From Nocardioides sp. HDW12B (GTDB taxonomy: Bacteria; Actinomycetota; Actinomycetes; Propionibacteriales; Nocardioidaceae), in NCBI RefSeq assembly GCF_011299595.1, contig NZ_CP049867.1:3844001-3908000 (forward strand): DNA of 64,000 nucleotides, given 5' to 3'. This document shows, piece after piece, positions 34,432 through 41,603 of this stretch; position 1 is the stretch's first letter, and the number at the start of each line of letters is the position of its first letter. The notes under the pieces are model-generated. The model made no database searches and had not been told where the DNA came from. It saw only the letters and a list, made by a program, of their open reading frames with translations. Position numbers and translations under genes: made by a program.

Positions 34432-35569
34432 CGAACAGGTCGCCCGTCTGGTGGCCGACGGCTACGACATGGTGCTCTCAGGTGGGCACCTCGTCGTACG
34501 TCGGCTTCCATACGCCACACCCTCTGGCCTCCGAGCCGACGGCCGGCTTGTTCTGCCCGTTACCTACGCGGGAGGCATGGTGGCTGATGCAACCGACCAT
34601 CGGATCTGGTTCGCCGGCGAGGAGCCCTGCGATGACAAGGGTGCACCCCTTGCCACAGGCGGGCAGGCGCACGGGTTCGGGAACGGCGAGACGGCCGATT
34701 ACATGCTGTCCTTCAAACCCCCGAGCGGCGCCTACGCCAACCTCTTCGAGAAGATCAAGCAGTACTCTTCTATCTTGCTCAGCGCAGCGCGCCAGGTCGA
34801 CGCGTCTGCTACCGCTACTCCCGGCGGGTCTCTCCAGGTCGTTCCAGACGATCTGCCGCTGGTGTACTCCGACTCGAGTACAGCCCGTGTCGGTCTGACG
34901 AACCTGAGTGGCCTCTTTCGCGGGCACACAGTTGCCATCGTGGGCGTAGGCGGCACGGGCAGCTACATCCTGGACCACCTCGCCAAGACCTGGGTGGACC
35001 GCATCATCCTCATCGATGGAGACAGGTTCGAGCACCACAACGCCTACCGCGCCCCTGGCGCAGCGGCAGAGCAGGTCGTCCTGACCGAACCGAACAAGGC
35101 CGAATACTTCGCCAGCGAGTACTCGCGGATGCACACCGGCATCAGCGCCCACCCCGTCGCGCTCACCGCCGACAACCTGAGCCTGCTCGAGGGTGCCACC
35201 TTTGTGTTTGTCGCAGCAGCGGATGCAGAGGCAAGACCAGTGATCATGCGATGGCTCCGAGACCGGGGGGTGCCCTTCATCGATGTCGGGATGAGTTTCC
35301 GCGAAGGGGAAGGTGGGCTCACGGGCATCGCGAAGGTAGAGGCGTACCTACCCGGTGACGACAGATCCCTGCCGACAGCGCCAGCCGTTCCACCGGGACA
35401 GGACGACTACAGCAGCAACGTGCAAATTGCAGAACTAAACGCACTCAATGCGGCGCTGGCGGTCATCCGCTGGAAGCGCTACCTCGGCTTTTATGCGAGC
35501 CACGAGACGTCGAACCAGACGATCTACAAGCTCTACCTCAACGAGCTGCGAAACGGGGACACGCAGTGA
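34406..35569 (+). CDS. DUF6791-ThiF family E1-like adenylyltransferase
   Basis: A 387-residue protein. The N-terminal part (about 10-150) matches the DUF6791 domain: GGHLVVRRLPYATPSG, DHRIWFAGEEPCDDKGAPL, then a KPPSGAYANLFEKIKQY segment. The C-terminal part (about 165-375) is a ThiF/MoeB-type E1 fold with nucleotide loop AIVGVGGTGSYILDHLAKTW (180-199) and Mg/ATP acidic residues in RIILIDGDRFEHHNAYRAPG. The only cysteine in the whole protein is Cys75, in the GEEPC motif of the N-terminal domain; the E1 part has no candidate catalytic cysteine. It probably adenylates the adjacent ubiquitin-like protein. Its GTGA overlap with the DUF6527 gene makes a three-gene coupled operon. Confidence 0.88.
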   Translation: MSSPPTAPDEQVARLVADGYDMVLSGGHLVVRRLPYATPSGLRADGRLVLPVTYAGGMVADATDHRIWFAGEEPCDDKGAPLATGGQAHGFGNGETADYMLSFKPPSGAYANLFEKIKQYSSILLSAARQVDASATATPGGSLQVVPDDLPLVYSDSSTARVGLTNLSGLFRGHTVAIVGVGGTGSYILDHLAKTWVDRIILIDGDRFEHHNAYRAPGAAAEQVVLTEPNKAEYFASEYSRMHTGISAHPVALTADNLSLLEGATFVFVAAADAEARPVIMRWLRDRGVPFIDVGMSFREGEGGLTGIAKVEAYLPGDDRSLPTAPAVPPGQDDYSSNVQIAELNALNAALAVIRWKRYLGFYASHETSNQTIYKLYLNELRNGDTQ

Positions 35570-35964
35570 CGCGTACCGAGCAATACACCGTCGAATTCGT
35601 CGAGTCCTTTCCCTCACCGATGGAGCCCGGCGTCCTATACGCATCCATTCCCTACTCTACGGCCGGACATATCTGCGCCTGTGGGTGCGGCCGTGAGGTT
35701 GTCACCAAGCTCTCGCCAGCACGCTATCGAGTCGTCTTCGACGGTGAGGTCTCGCTGCGACCTTCTGTCGCAGCGACTGGATTGCCCTGTAACTCTCACT
35801 ACTTCATCACTCGGGGACAGGTGGAGTGGCACCCGAATCTTGACTCCAAGCAGGTGGCGCGAGCACGTGCCGTCGATCGACGCGCTGTAGAAGATCACCG
35901 GCCCGCGAACCGGCAGGCGCCGAGCAGCTGGTGGAGGCGCATCGCGCGGCGCCATCGTGCCTAG
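35566..35964 (+). CDS. DUF6527 cysteine-rich protein of the ubiquitin-like operon
   Basis: A 132-residue protein with the DUF6527 pattern: PGVLYASIPYSTAGHICACG with His35 and Cys37/39/41, a central SLRPSVAATGLP segment, and PCNSHYFITRGQVEW with Cys75 and His78. The Cys/His set looks like a metal site. The family regularly accompanies multiubiquitin and DUF6791-ThiF genes; whether it is a protease, ligase adaptor or substrate binder is not known to me. The GTG start overlaps the E1-like stop (GTGA). The C-terminal 45 residues are basic and Arg-rich and seem extra to the domain. Confidence 0.85.
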   Translation: MTRTEQYTVEFVESFPSPMEPGVLYASIPYSTAGHICACGCGREVVTKLSPARYRVVFDGEVSLRPSVAATGLPCNSHYFITRGQVEWHPNLDSKQVARARAVDRRAVEDHRPANRQAPSSWWRRIARRHRA

Positions 35965-36166
35965 TTACGTGGAAGAGGCGAAGAATACGGATATGACCGT
36001 CGGTTCAGCACTTCACAGAGATGTCGGGTGGCTATAACGGCCAGTCGCCAGGGCCCCACAGAAGTGAGGCTCTCCAACCAGCAGAAGCCAGTCGAAGAGC
36101 CGCCACGTCGTAGCAGCGAGGAGACTACTCGGCGGACCTTCTGCGTGAGGGTCAGGAGGACCCACC

Positions 36167-36385
36167 GTGGCCAGAGGCCGCAGTTCAGGTAAGGCGTACC
36201 GATCCGCGAGGACCGGGCGCTACGTCACCAAGGGAACGGCGACGCGGAGTCCGCGTACGACCGTCGCCGAGTCCGGAGGCAACAAGAGCACCGGCAAGGC
36301 GTACCGCTCCGCCATCAGCGGCCGGTACGTGACGAAGGGGCACGCGCAGCGTTCTCCCTCGACCACAGTTACCGAGAACGGGTGA
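36167..36385 (+). CDS. Small basic protein with two internal repeats (GRYVTK repeat)
   Basis: A 72-residue, Arg/Ser/Thr/Lys-rich protein made of two nearly identical units: TGKAYRSA or SGKAYRSA, then GRYVTKG, then RSP-TTV followed by a short acidic end. Short proteins with this GR-V-K...P-TTV motif occur widely in bacteria with no known role; some are misnamed multidrug transporters. GTG 36167 is fixed by AGGAGG eight bases upstream. It stands 200 bases after the DUF6527 gene on the same strand and may be a separate cargo gene. A strong hairpin follows its stop. Confidence 0.75.
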   Translation: MARGRSSGKAYRSARTGRYVTKGTATRSPRTTVAESGGNKSTGKAYRSAISGRYVTKGHAQRSPSTTVTENG

Positions 36386-36395
36386 CTTAGCTCGA

Positions 36396-36435
36396 CGACT
36401 GCGGGTGCCGGCTGGGGAAGCGGCGCCCGCAGTCG
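36396..36435. terminator. Hairpin terminator between convergent genes
   Basis: CGACTGCGGGTGCCG (36396-36410) and CGGCGCCCGCAGTCG (36421-36435) pair over 15 bases with one mismatch around a ten-base loop, followed by CTATTTCG on the plus strand. It separates the small repeat protein from the minus-strand gene and probably ends both. Confidence 0.75.
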
Positions 36436-36532
36436 CTATTTCGCGTCCCGCTTCGATATCTGGTCGACCAGCTGCGCTAATCGGGAGCCGTCCGACCTAG
36501 CCCATTCCGCCGCTAGGCGCTCGCGCCAGCCT

Positions 36533-36997
36533 TCAGGCAGGGTCCAACTTAAGGAGACGTCTCGCGAGAGCCTGGAACTCGTCAACCGCATCAACTGCTT
36601 GCTGCCGCGACCCTGAAGTGAAGGCCCAGCCATGTAGGTGCTTCGAGGCCTCGAGAGCAGCATCTGCGGCTTCCTTCGGCCCAATGATGAGTACCAAGTC
36701 GAGGGCGCCGATGACCCGCTTCAGCGGCCCTTCATGGCCGTGATCTCCAGGCAGCTCGCCCTGATGGTCGAAGTCATATTGGTCCGTCTCGTTGATCGCC
36801 GTCTGGCACGCGGCAGCGAAACCGACGTAGGCGTCCCGTCGGCTCTCGAAACGTGCCTCGTCTATCTCGTGGCGTCGTTGAGACTCGTCGCGCGCAAGTT
36901 GTCTCCTCTCGGCACGGACGTCCCGAACCAGTCCTAGTCCCCCGGCTACCAGCACGCCCGCCAATGTGCTGACCGTTCCAATCCATTGCGGGTCCAT
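36533..36997 (-). CDS. Uncharacterised membrane-anchored protein
   Basis: A 154-residue protein with one N-terminal membrane helix (WIGTVSTLAGVLVAGGLGLV), then a long charged helix (RAERRQLARDESQRRHEIDE) likely to form a coiled coil, and a helical C-terminal half. This topology (short anchor, coiled coil, helical domain) is common among small island-encoded proteins of unknown role. A minus-strand frame 36436-36684 overlapping its end carries a plausible continuation (TLPEGWRERLAAEWARSDGS) up to the terminator, so a frameshift near 36545 is possible. I do not recognise a family. Confidence 0.55.
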   Translation of the reverse strand: MDPQWIGTVSTLAGVLVAGGLGLVRDVRAERRQLARDESQRRHEIDEARFESRRDAYVGFAAACQTAINETDQYDFDHQGELPGDHGHEGPLKRVIGALDLVLIIGPKEAADAALEASKHLHGWAFTSGSRQQAVDAVDEFQALARRLLKLDPA

Positions 36998-37105
36998 GGG
37001 GCGGACTTTGCCACGGGCCGGGGACAGCGTCTTCCTAAGCGCATGATTGCGCGAGATAACGCCGCGTTCGCGCCCAGGGCGTGCAGTGCTCAGCCACCAG
37101 GGCGA

Positions 37106-37756
37106 TCAGGCGTCGGGGATTAGCGGGTAGCGCGCGGCGAGGTCGTCGATATTGGGAAAAAACTCGCCGGGGCTGCTCAACAAGAGAACCTCTTCCCCAC
37201 TCGCATCGTCCACGATGTCCGTCGTCCATCCAGCTGGGAAGCCAAGGCCAGCTTCAAGTTCATCGATGGAACCGGACCACACCACTGGTACCTCGACTCC
37301 CCACATGGCTCGGAAGTCGTACAACCACTCTTGAACTAGTCGAACCAGCACACCCATATGTCGCTCGGAAAGCGCGAAGGCGTCGAGGTCTTGCTCTCGG
37401 GACGACAACTTCGCCGTAAGCGATTTGGGAAAGAACTGCTGAGCTCGTTGACCGGGACCTCCCACCCCGGAGTTGAGACCGACATCGCCCACCTTCTGCG
37501 TGATGTTGCGCATGTTGACCATGAACCGGCCCCTTGGGCCGGCCAGGAGGCGGTTGCGCCTCTCTTCGTACCAGTCGTCCCACTCACCGTGGCCGGACAT
37601 AACGGCTTGCATGGTGAACGTGACGCTGCGCGCAGACGCTAGGAAGGCAGTGAAGTCACATTGGAAAGCCCAAACGTTGAAGCCAGCTTCGCCCATGCGC
37701 CCGAGGAAGTAGTCGGCCTCGCGCAACTTATTCTCAACCAGATCCACGGATCGCAC
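37106..37756 (-). CDS. Uncharacterised protein, possibly HEPN-like
   Basis: A 216-residue soluble protein. The segment LREADYFLGRMGEAGFNVWA followed by FQCDFTAFLASARSVTFTMQ resembles helical proteins annotated HEPN-like or AbiU2-like, in which a helix with AFLSAARSV is typical. I do not see the canonical R-x4-6-H ribonuclease motif with certainty, so catalysis cannot be claimed. The GTG start at 37756 is the best available. Composition matches the accessory block. It could be a stand-alone defence or regulatory protein. Confidence 0.5.
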   Translation of the reverse strand: MRSVDLVENKLREADYFLGRMGEAGFNVWAFQCDFTAFLASARSVTFTMQAVMSGHGEWDDWYEERRNRLLAGPRGRFMVNMRNITQKVGDVGLNSGVGGPGQRAQQFFPKSLTAKLSSREQDLDAFALSERHMGVLVRLVQEWLYDFRAMWGVEVPVVWSGSIDELEAGLGFPAGWTTDIVDDASGEEVLLLSSPGEFFPNIDDLAARYPLIPDA

Positions 37757-37850
37757 CGGCCCAGCGTAGGTGTGGTTGGTCTTCCTCGCTCATGACAGGT
37801 CACGTGGAGCAGCGGGAGGCACTCGCGTCACTTCGCCGCGAGCTGGCCGC

Positions 37851-38654
37851 TCACCCGATCTCGAACCACAGCGGCGAATGGTCCGATAGCTCTCCCGCGA
37901 TCACGCGCTCGCGGGACCAAGTGGCGTCCACGCGAGGGGCATGCGCAACTTGGTCTGCGACGCTTGCTGAAGCCAGCACATGGTCCAGCTGGTAAGCCAA
38001 GCCGTCGTGTGTGAAGGCGGTCTGCTTCTCGCCCGCCTCGTCGCGGTGGGTGAGTGAGACCAGTCCGGAGTCAGCGACCCGTGCGAAGTACTCCTCACCC
38101 CACGCGCCGTGATGCGTGGTGTCCCAAGCCAGGCATTCATTGAAGTCCCCGGCGGCTAGGACAAGCCCCCGGCGGGCGAGCTGAGCCAGAGTGGCGAGCA
38201 CGAAGTCCGAGTCCCACAGTTCACCCGGTGCTGCTGAGGCCCGAGGCTCAGGAATCGGAGCGGCCGTGTGGACCCACTGTTTGAGGTACTCCGCTGCGAC
38301 GACCGTCGGGCTGGCGTGCACGGAGACCGCAACCGTCTCGCCAACGACCGGCAGGTCTAACCGCGCCGCAGCCAGGTACGAACCGTGGTACCCCGCCGTG
38401 GGCAGAGGGAAGGCCTCACCGGTCACCGCGCCCCTGCGCCACAAGAGGACACTCCGCACGCGGTAGTTGGAATCGGGCTCTGTCGCCATGTCGAAACCCG
38501 CCTGATCACCGACCGCCGCCCAATCCACGCTGAGGGGCACCTCCTGGAGAAAGACGAGGTCGACGGCGTGATTGGCCCTCGACCCGAGGATGTCTCGCGC
38601 CCATCTTGCCGCGGCAATGCGTCGCCCAAGGTTGGCGGAGACGGCTCGAATCAT
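37851..38654 (-). CDS. Endonuclease/exonuclease/phosphatase (EEP) family protein
   Basis: A 267-residue EEP-fold metal-dependent phosphohydrolase. Landmarks in order: MIRAVSANLG (N-terminal Asn), VDLVFLQEVP (Glu metal ligand), VSVHASP (His), AAGDFNECLAW (Asp and Asn), YQLDHVLAS (Asp-His) and GELSDHSPLWFEI (catalytic Asp-His). The family includes DNases, phosphodiesterases and sphingomyelinases; no signal peptide is present, so a nucleic-acid or nucleotide substrate is more likely. It lies next to a possible HEPN-like gene on the same strand, in the accessory block. Confidence 0.85.
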   Translation of the reverse strand: MIRAVSANLGRRIAAARWARDILGSRANHAVDLVFLQEVPLSVDWAAVGDQAGFDMATEPDSNYRVRSVLLWRRGAVTGEAFPLPTAGYHGSYLAAARLDLPVVGETVAVSVHASPTVVAAEYLKQWVHTAAPIPEPRASAAPGELWDSDFVLATLAQLARRGLVLAAGDFNECLAWDTTHHGAWGEEYFARVADSGLVSLTHRDEAGEKQTAFTHDGLAYQLDHVLASASVADQVAHAPRVDATWSRERVIAGELSDHSPLWFEIG

Positions 38655-38744
38655 GTAGTCAGACTAGAACTGGGCGTCGACACTGCGCGGTTATCGTTCC
38701 GCCCCAGTCGTGTAGCGCTGGCGCCAGCCTCGATAGGTGCAGTT

Positions 38745-38762
38745 CGCGAGTGCGCACTCGCG
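38745..38762. promoter_or_regulatory. Perfect 18-bp palindrome upstream of the EEP gene
   Basis: CGCGAGTGCGCACTCGCG is a perfect palindrome about 90 bases upstream of the EEP start and about 115 bases past the end of the next minus-strand gene. It could be an operator for a dimeric regulator; no regulator gene is adjacent. Confidence 0.4.
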
Positions 38763-38878
38763 GCGCGACTCCGTTGCCGCGCGCACGTGCCGGGTTGCGT
38801 CACACCCCCGCGAGTTCTCCAGTGCAGCGCAGGGTCTCGGAGGTCCAGGAGCCCTTGTCAGCTCCTGGCGTTCAACGG

Positions 38879-40057
38879 TCAGGATGCGAGCTCGCGGGCG
38901 AGCGTACGGAGTTCTTGTTCCCGAAAGGGGTACCCAAGGAGGGTGCCAACGCGGCCGAGGATCAGCTCGACCCCGTCGGCGCTCGCAACGACGTCCCCGT
39001 CGAAGTCCTCCTCGGCGTAGAGGAGGTCCTCGAGGTCACTAACGGCGGCAAGTTCGAGTCCGGCGACGAGGTCGGCCTGGTCGAAGTACACGTCGTCGGC
39101 GTAGCGCAGGGCGTACTCCCGCGAGGTGACCTCGGGGTCGTGGAAGACCCGGGGGTCGACAGTAAGGAAGCGATACGGCGAGCGCAGCAGCCGCTGCCAC
39201 ACCTCCGATACGGTGCCACCGATGGCTCGCTGCTCGGCCCGCGGCAGCGACCCTTGGTATGCGACGTTGGCCGGAGACAGGACATGCAGGACCCGGACCG
39301 TGGAAGCTCCCTCGGCGCTCGCCTTCTCGAGCTCGTGGGCGAGGAGTTGCTGACGCACCAGTTGGTAGAGCGGCTCGTCGAGGAGCAGTCCGAAGTCGAG
39401 TACGTCGTCGCGGACCGGACCCTCGGGGTCAGCAACGAACGCGGCGTATCGTCTGGCGCGGACCTCGTCCCTCTTGGCCTCCGGCCGGCGTTTGCGGTAC
39501 GACTCGGTGTACTTCCACTCGACGAGAGCGAGTTCGACCTGCCCCTCGGTGGTGCGATAGCAGAAGGCGGCGTCGACGCTCGTGCAGTGGGCGCCACGCA
39601 CACGGTCACCGCTGGGACTCTCCCCGAAGAAGTCGGTCGGCCCGATGTACTCGAACGTCAGGTGCCGGCCCGGCTCTATCTCGAGGACCTCGGCGATGTC
39701 GAGGTGCTGCCCGAAGGCCGCGATGACCCGGGCGGGGTCTCGCACCATTGGGGCGAGAGCGTTGACGCACTGGACCTGCGAGGACAGCAGATGGTTGCTT
39801 GGCCCACCGCCGGATCCGTCGACGCCGGCGTGCCAGGGGATGCCCAGCTCCGCGAACATCGTCAAGGCCAGGTCGCGCGCCTCCGGCAGCAGCGATAGAG
39901 CAGAGTGCCGGGCGGGCAGACAGAAGGGGTACGGCGTTCCGTCCGACCGACCGGACTTCGTCACGTATGGAGCCGGGATGCGGGCACTCTCGGGCAGAGT
40001 GGTCGATGTGGCCTTCCAGCGGGCCGCGCGCTGTCGTTCTCGAGCTGTGTAGTTCAT
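38879..40057 (-). CDS. PGN_0703-like putative restriction endonuclease (PD-(D/E)XK)
   Basis: A 392-residue protein resembling the PGN_0703 putative restriction endonuclease group: SSQVQCVNALAPMVRDPARV near residue 92 and a nuclease core RGAHCTSVDAAFCYRT (Asp162) followed by ELALVEWKYTESY (Glu180, Lys182), a PD-(D/E)XK-type D...ExK arrangement. Further on come conserved helices with LLLDEPLYQLVRQQLLAHEL. No methyltransferase gene is adjacent, which argues against a classical restriction-modification pair. ATG 40057 is chosen as the first residue of the conserved region's open frame. Confidence 0.7.
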   Translation of the reverse strand: MNYTARERQRAARWKATSTTLPESARIPAPYVTKSGRSDGTPYPFCLPARHSALSLLPEARDLALTMFAELGIPWHAGVDGSGGGPSNHLLSSQVQCVNALAPMVRDPARVIAAFGQHLDIAEVLEIEPGRHLTFEYIGPTDFFGESPSGDRVRGAHCTSVDAAFCYRTTEGQVELALVEWKYTESYRKRRPEAKRDEVRARRYAAFVADPEGPVRDDVLDFGLLLDEPLYQLVRQQLLAHELEKASAEGASTVRVLHVLSPANVAYQGSLPRAEQRAIGGTVSEVWQRLLRSPYRFLTVDPRVFHDPEVTSREYALRYADDVYFDQADLVAGLELAAVSDLEDLLYAEEDFDGDVVASADGVELILGRVGTLLGYPFREQELRTLARELAS

Positions 40058-40124
40058 CGAGTTCAATCTAGGCGCGACCACCGACAACCATGGGTGCCGA
40101 TCTACAGTGCGATTGGTCGTTGCG

Positions 40125-41093
40125 TCACGCGAGAGGAGTGAGGTTGCCGGTGATGGAGACCTCAAGGATCTCGACAGGTGGCAGCCCGAGGGCGGCGTAC
40201 GGCAGGGCATCGCGCACGGCGATCATGCGCTCTTTCTGCTTCTGCCCTGCCCCGCGCTGGAGCGCGACCACCGGCGCGACCGGCAGGCTCAAATCCACCA
40301 GAAACGGCGCGTCGAACAGGCCGAGCTTCTGCCGCTGCTGGACTGTCCCTCGCACGATGTCCTCCGCCCGGTCATCTGCGGCGATCCACTCATTGAGCAG
40401 ACGGGCATACATCGTCGCCTGTGCGGCGACCCATGCGATACCGGCGCCGTCGTAAGGTTTGACCTCGATGGCGACCAGCTGGCCCGTGTCGGGGCGCAAG
40501 GCCAGCAGGTCGCACTCCGGGCCGAACTTCTTTGGGGTCACCCCTGGGATGTCCGACGGGAGCGCGGCCACGATGGGCTCGTAACACCGGGTGAGGATCC
40601 TCTTCCTGGTGTCCTGGTCGCGGAAGCTCGTGACGACCTCACGGTCGAGCATGACCCATGACTTGTCCCGTGACATGCTGACCGCCGCCTGCACTGCCCC
40701 CTCGGTGACTCCGTGCGACTTGGTCGCCGCTGGGATGACCCGCTCGAGGTAGAGCTCGACGTCGGTCCACGCGCTCGCAAGCTCGTCCTTGGAGAGGTCG
40801 GACCTCCAGTGCTGATCGAAACCGTACTTCGACTTCTTGCTCCAAGTGTCGTGGGCGCTGAGCCGAAATCCTCGTGACCGATCCTCGACGTTCAGAACCG
40901 CGGTGAGGCCGGCATAAACGGTTGCCCATTGCCGACCGGTCTTCGCATCCTTCCGAAACTGCAGATCGAGCGGAAATGCCGCATCACGGGCCATCGGCGC
41001 CAGTGATGCCGCTACCCCACCCCCCAGGAAATGGCTCAGGAACTCTCCTGTGACGACGCGGTCGTATCTGATCTCGAAGTCTTGCCTGGCCAT
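40125..41093 (-). CDS. Putative PD-(D/E)XK nuclease-like protein
   Basis: A 322-residue protein. The segment FGPECDLLALRPDTGQLVAI followed by EVKPYD gives Asp195, Glu210 and Lys212, the D-x(n)-ExK pattern of PD-(D/E)XK nucleases and Holliday-junction-type folds. The N-terminal 180 residues are of unknown fold, with an aromatic- and charge-rich stretch (DTWSKKSKYGFDQHW). It precedes the PGN_0703-like gene on the same strand by 67 bases and may be co-transcribed, giving two nuclease-like genes side by side. ATG 41093 has GGGG about nine bases upstream. The role is unassigned. Confidence 0.6.
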   Translation of the reverse strand: MARQDFEIRYDRVVTGEFLSHFLGGGVAASLAPMARDAAFPLDLQFRKDAKTGRQWATVYAGLTAVLNVEDRSRGFRLSAHDTWSKKSKYGFDQHWRSDLSKDELASAWTDVELYLERVIPAATKSHGVTEGAVQAAVSMSRDKSWVMLDREVVTSFRDQDTRKRILTRCYEPIVAALPSDIPGVTPKKFGPECDLLALRPDTGQLVAIEVKPYDGAGIAWVAAQATMYARLLNEWIAADDRAEDIVRGTVQQRQKLGLFDAPFLVDLSLPVAPVVALQRGAGQKQKERMIAVRDALPYAALGLPPVEILEVSITGNLTPLA

Positions 41094-41603
41094 TCGCCCA
41101 GTCCCCTCGTTGCAAGATGACCCCTGTCTCCGGCAACCCTCGCTCATGCACGCGCACGTTGGCCCCTAAAGGTCCCATTTCTTCGCTCGAACCGGCGGCG
41201 CCGCTACCAACGTCGTGGCCGCTCCACATAGCGCGGTGGGTGCGAGCCGTGTACACCCGTGGCACGCGCGCTGGCGTCCTCCGAACAAGACGCACCCAAC
41301 ACCGCCACTGGAGGAGCCGAGTAGTGGCTCCTGATCGCCACCCGCGCCCTCCGCAGAAGACGCCAAACCTCGGGGGCTGCGAAGTGATTGGGCCTTCGGT
41401 TGTGCGTCATTCCGCCGCGAATGCAGCGGCGCGGCTTGCCGCCACCTGGCGGCGTGCAGCCGAGCGTCAGCGGAGCCCACCCTTCCGGGGCACTGGACAG
41501 CCCACGACCGAGGTGCCAACTCAGAGCCTCGACCCGATCCGCCGGTTCTCGCAGCGTCGCGCTGATGCCCCCAGTGCGGCGCCGGGAGGGCGAGCGATCG
41601 TTC
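41094..41603. other. Gene-free interval at the right edge of the accessory block
   Basis: No convincing coding frame is present in these 510 bases; the open frames lack family resemblance and have poor codon character. Two small perfect hairpins are visible: AGGAGCC with GGCTCCT (41312-41332) and GCCGCCA with TGGCGGC (41438-41453). I saw no attachment site, tRNA or remnant of the broken metallophosphoesterase gene. Confidence 0.5.

Larger units (their letters stand above)
32161..41600. other. Accessory, defence-island-like block
   Basis: Between the broken metallophosphoesterase gene and the alpha/beta hydrolase gene, base composition and codon use shift toward more A/T than in the flanks. 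Gene content shifts to a PIN/Xre-ImmA pair, a ubiquitin-like operon, nuclease-fold proteins and unknowns. This is the profile of a horizontally acquired defence island. No integrase, transposase, tRNA or direct-repeat attachment site was found, so the mode of entry is unclear and the right border is approximate. Confidence 0.6.

Noticed and set aside
36436-36684. Separate minus-strand gene of 82 residues
   Set aside because: The N-terminal half overlaps another frame and looks like shadow translation. The C-terminal part is plausible protein, so it is mentioned as a possible frameshifted tail of 36533-36997 rather than as a gene.
32161-41600. Integrative element or prophage with att sites
   Set aside because: No integrase, recombinase, transposase, replication or tail genes, no tRNA at either border, and no clear direct repeats found by reading the borders. 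Only the term accessory block is supported.
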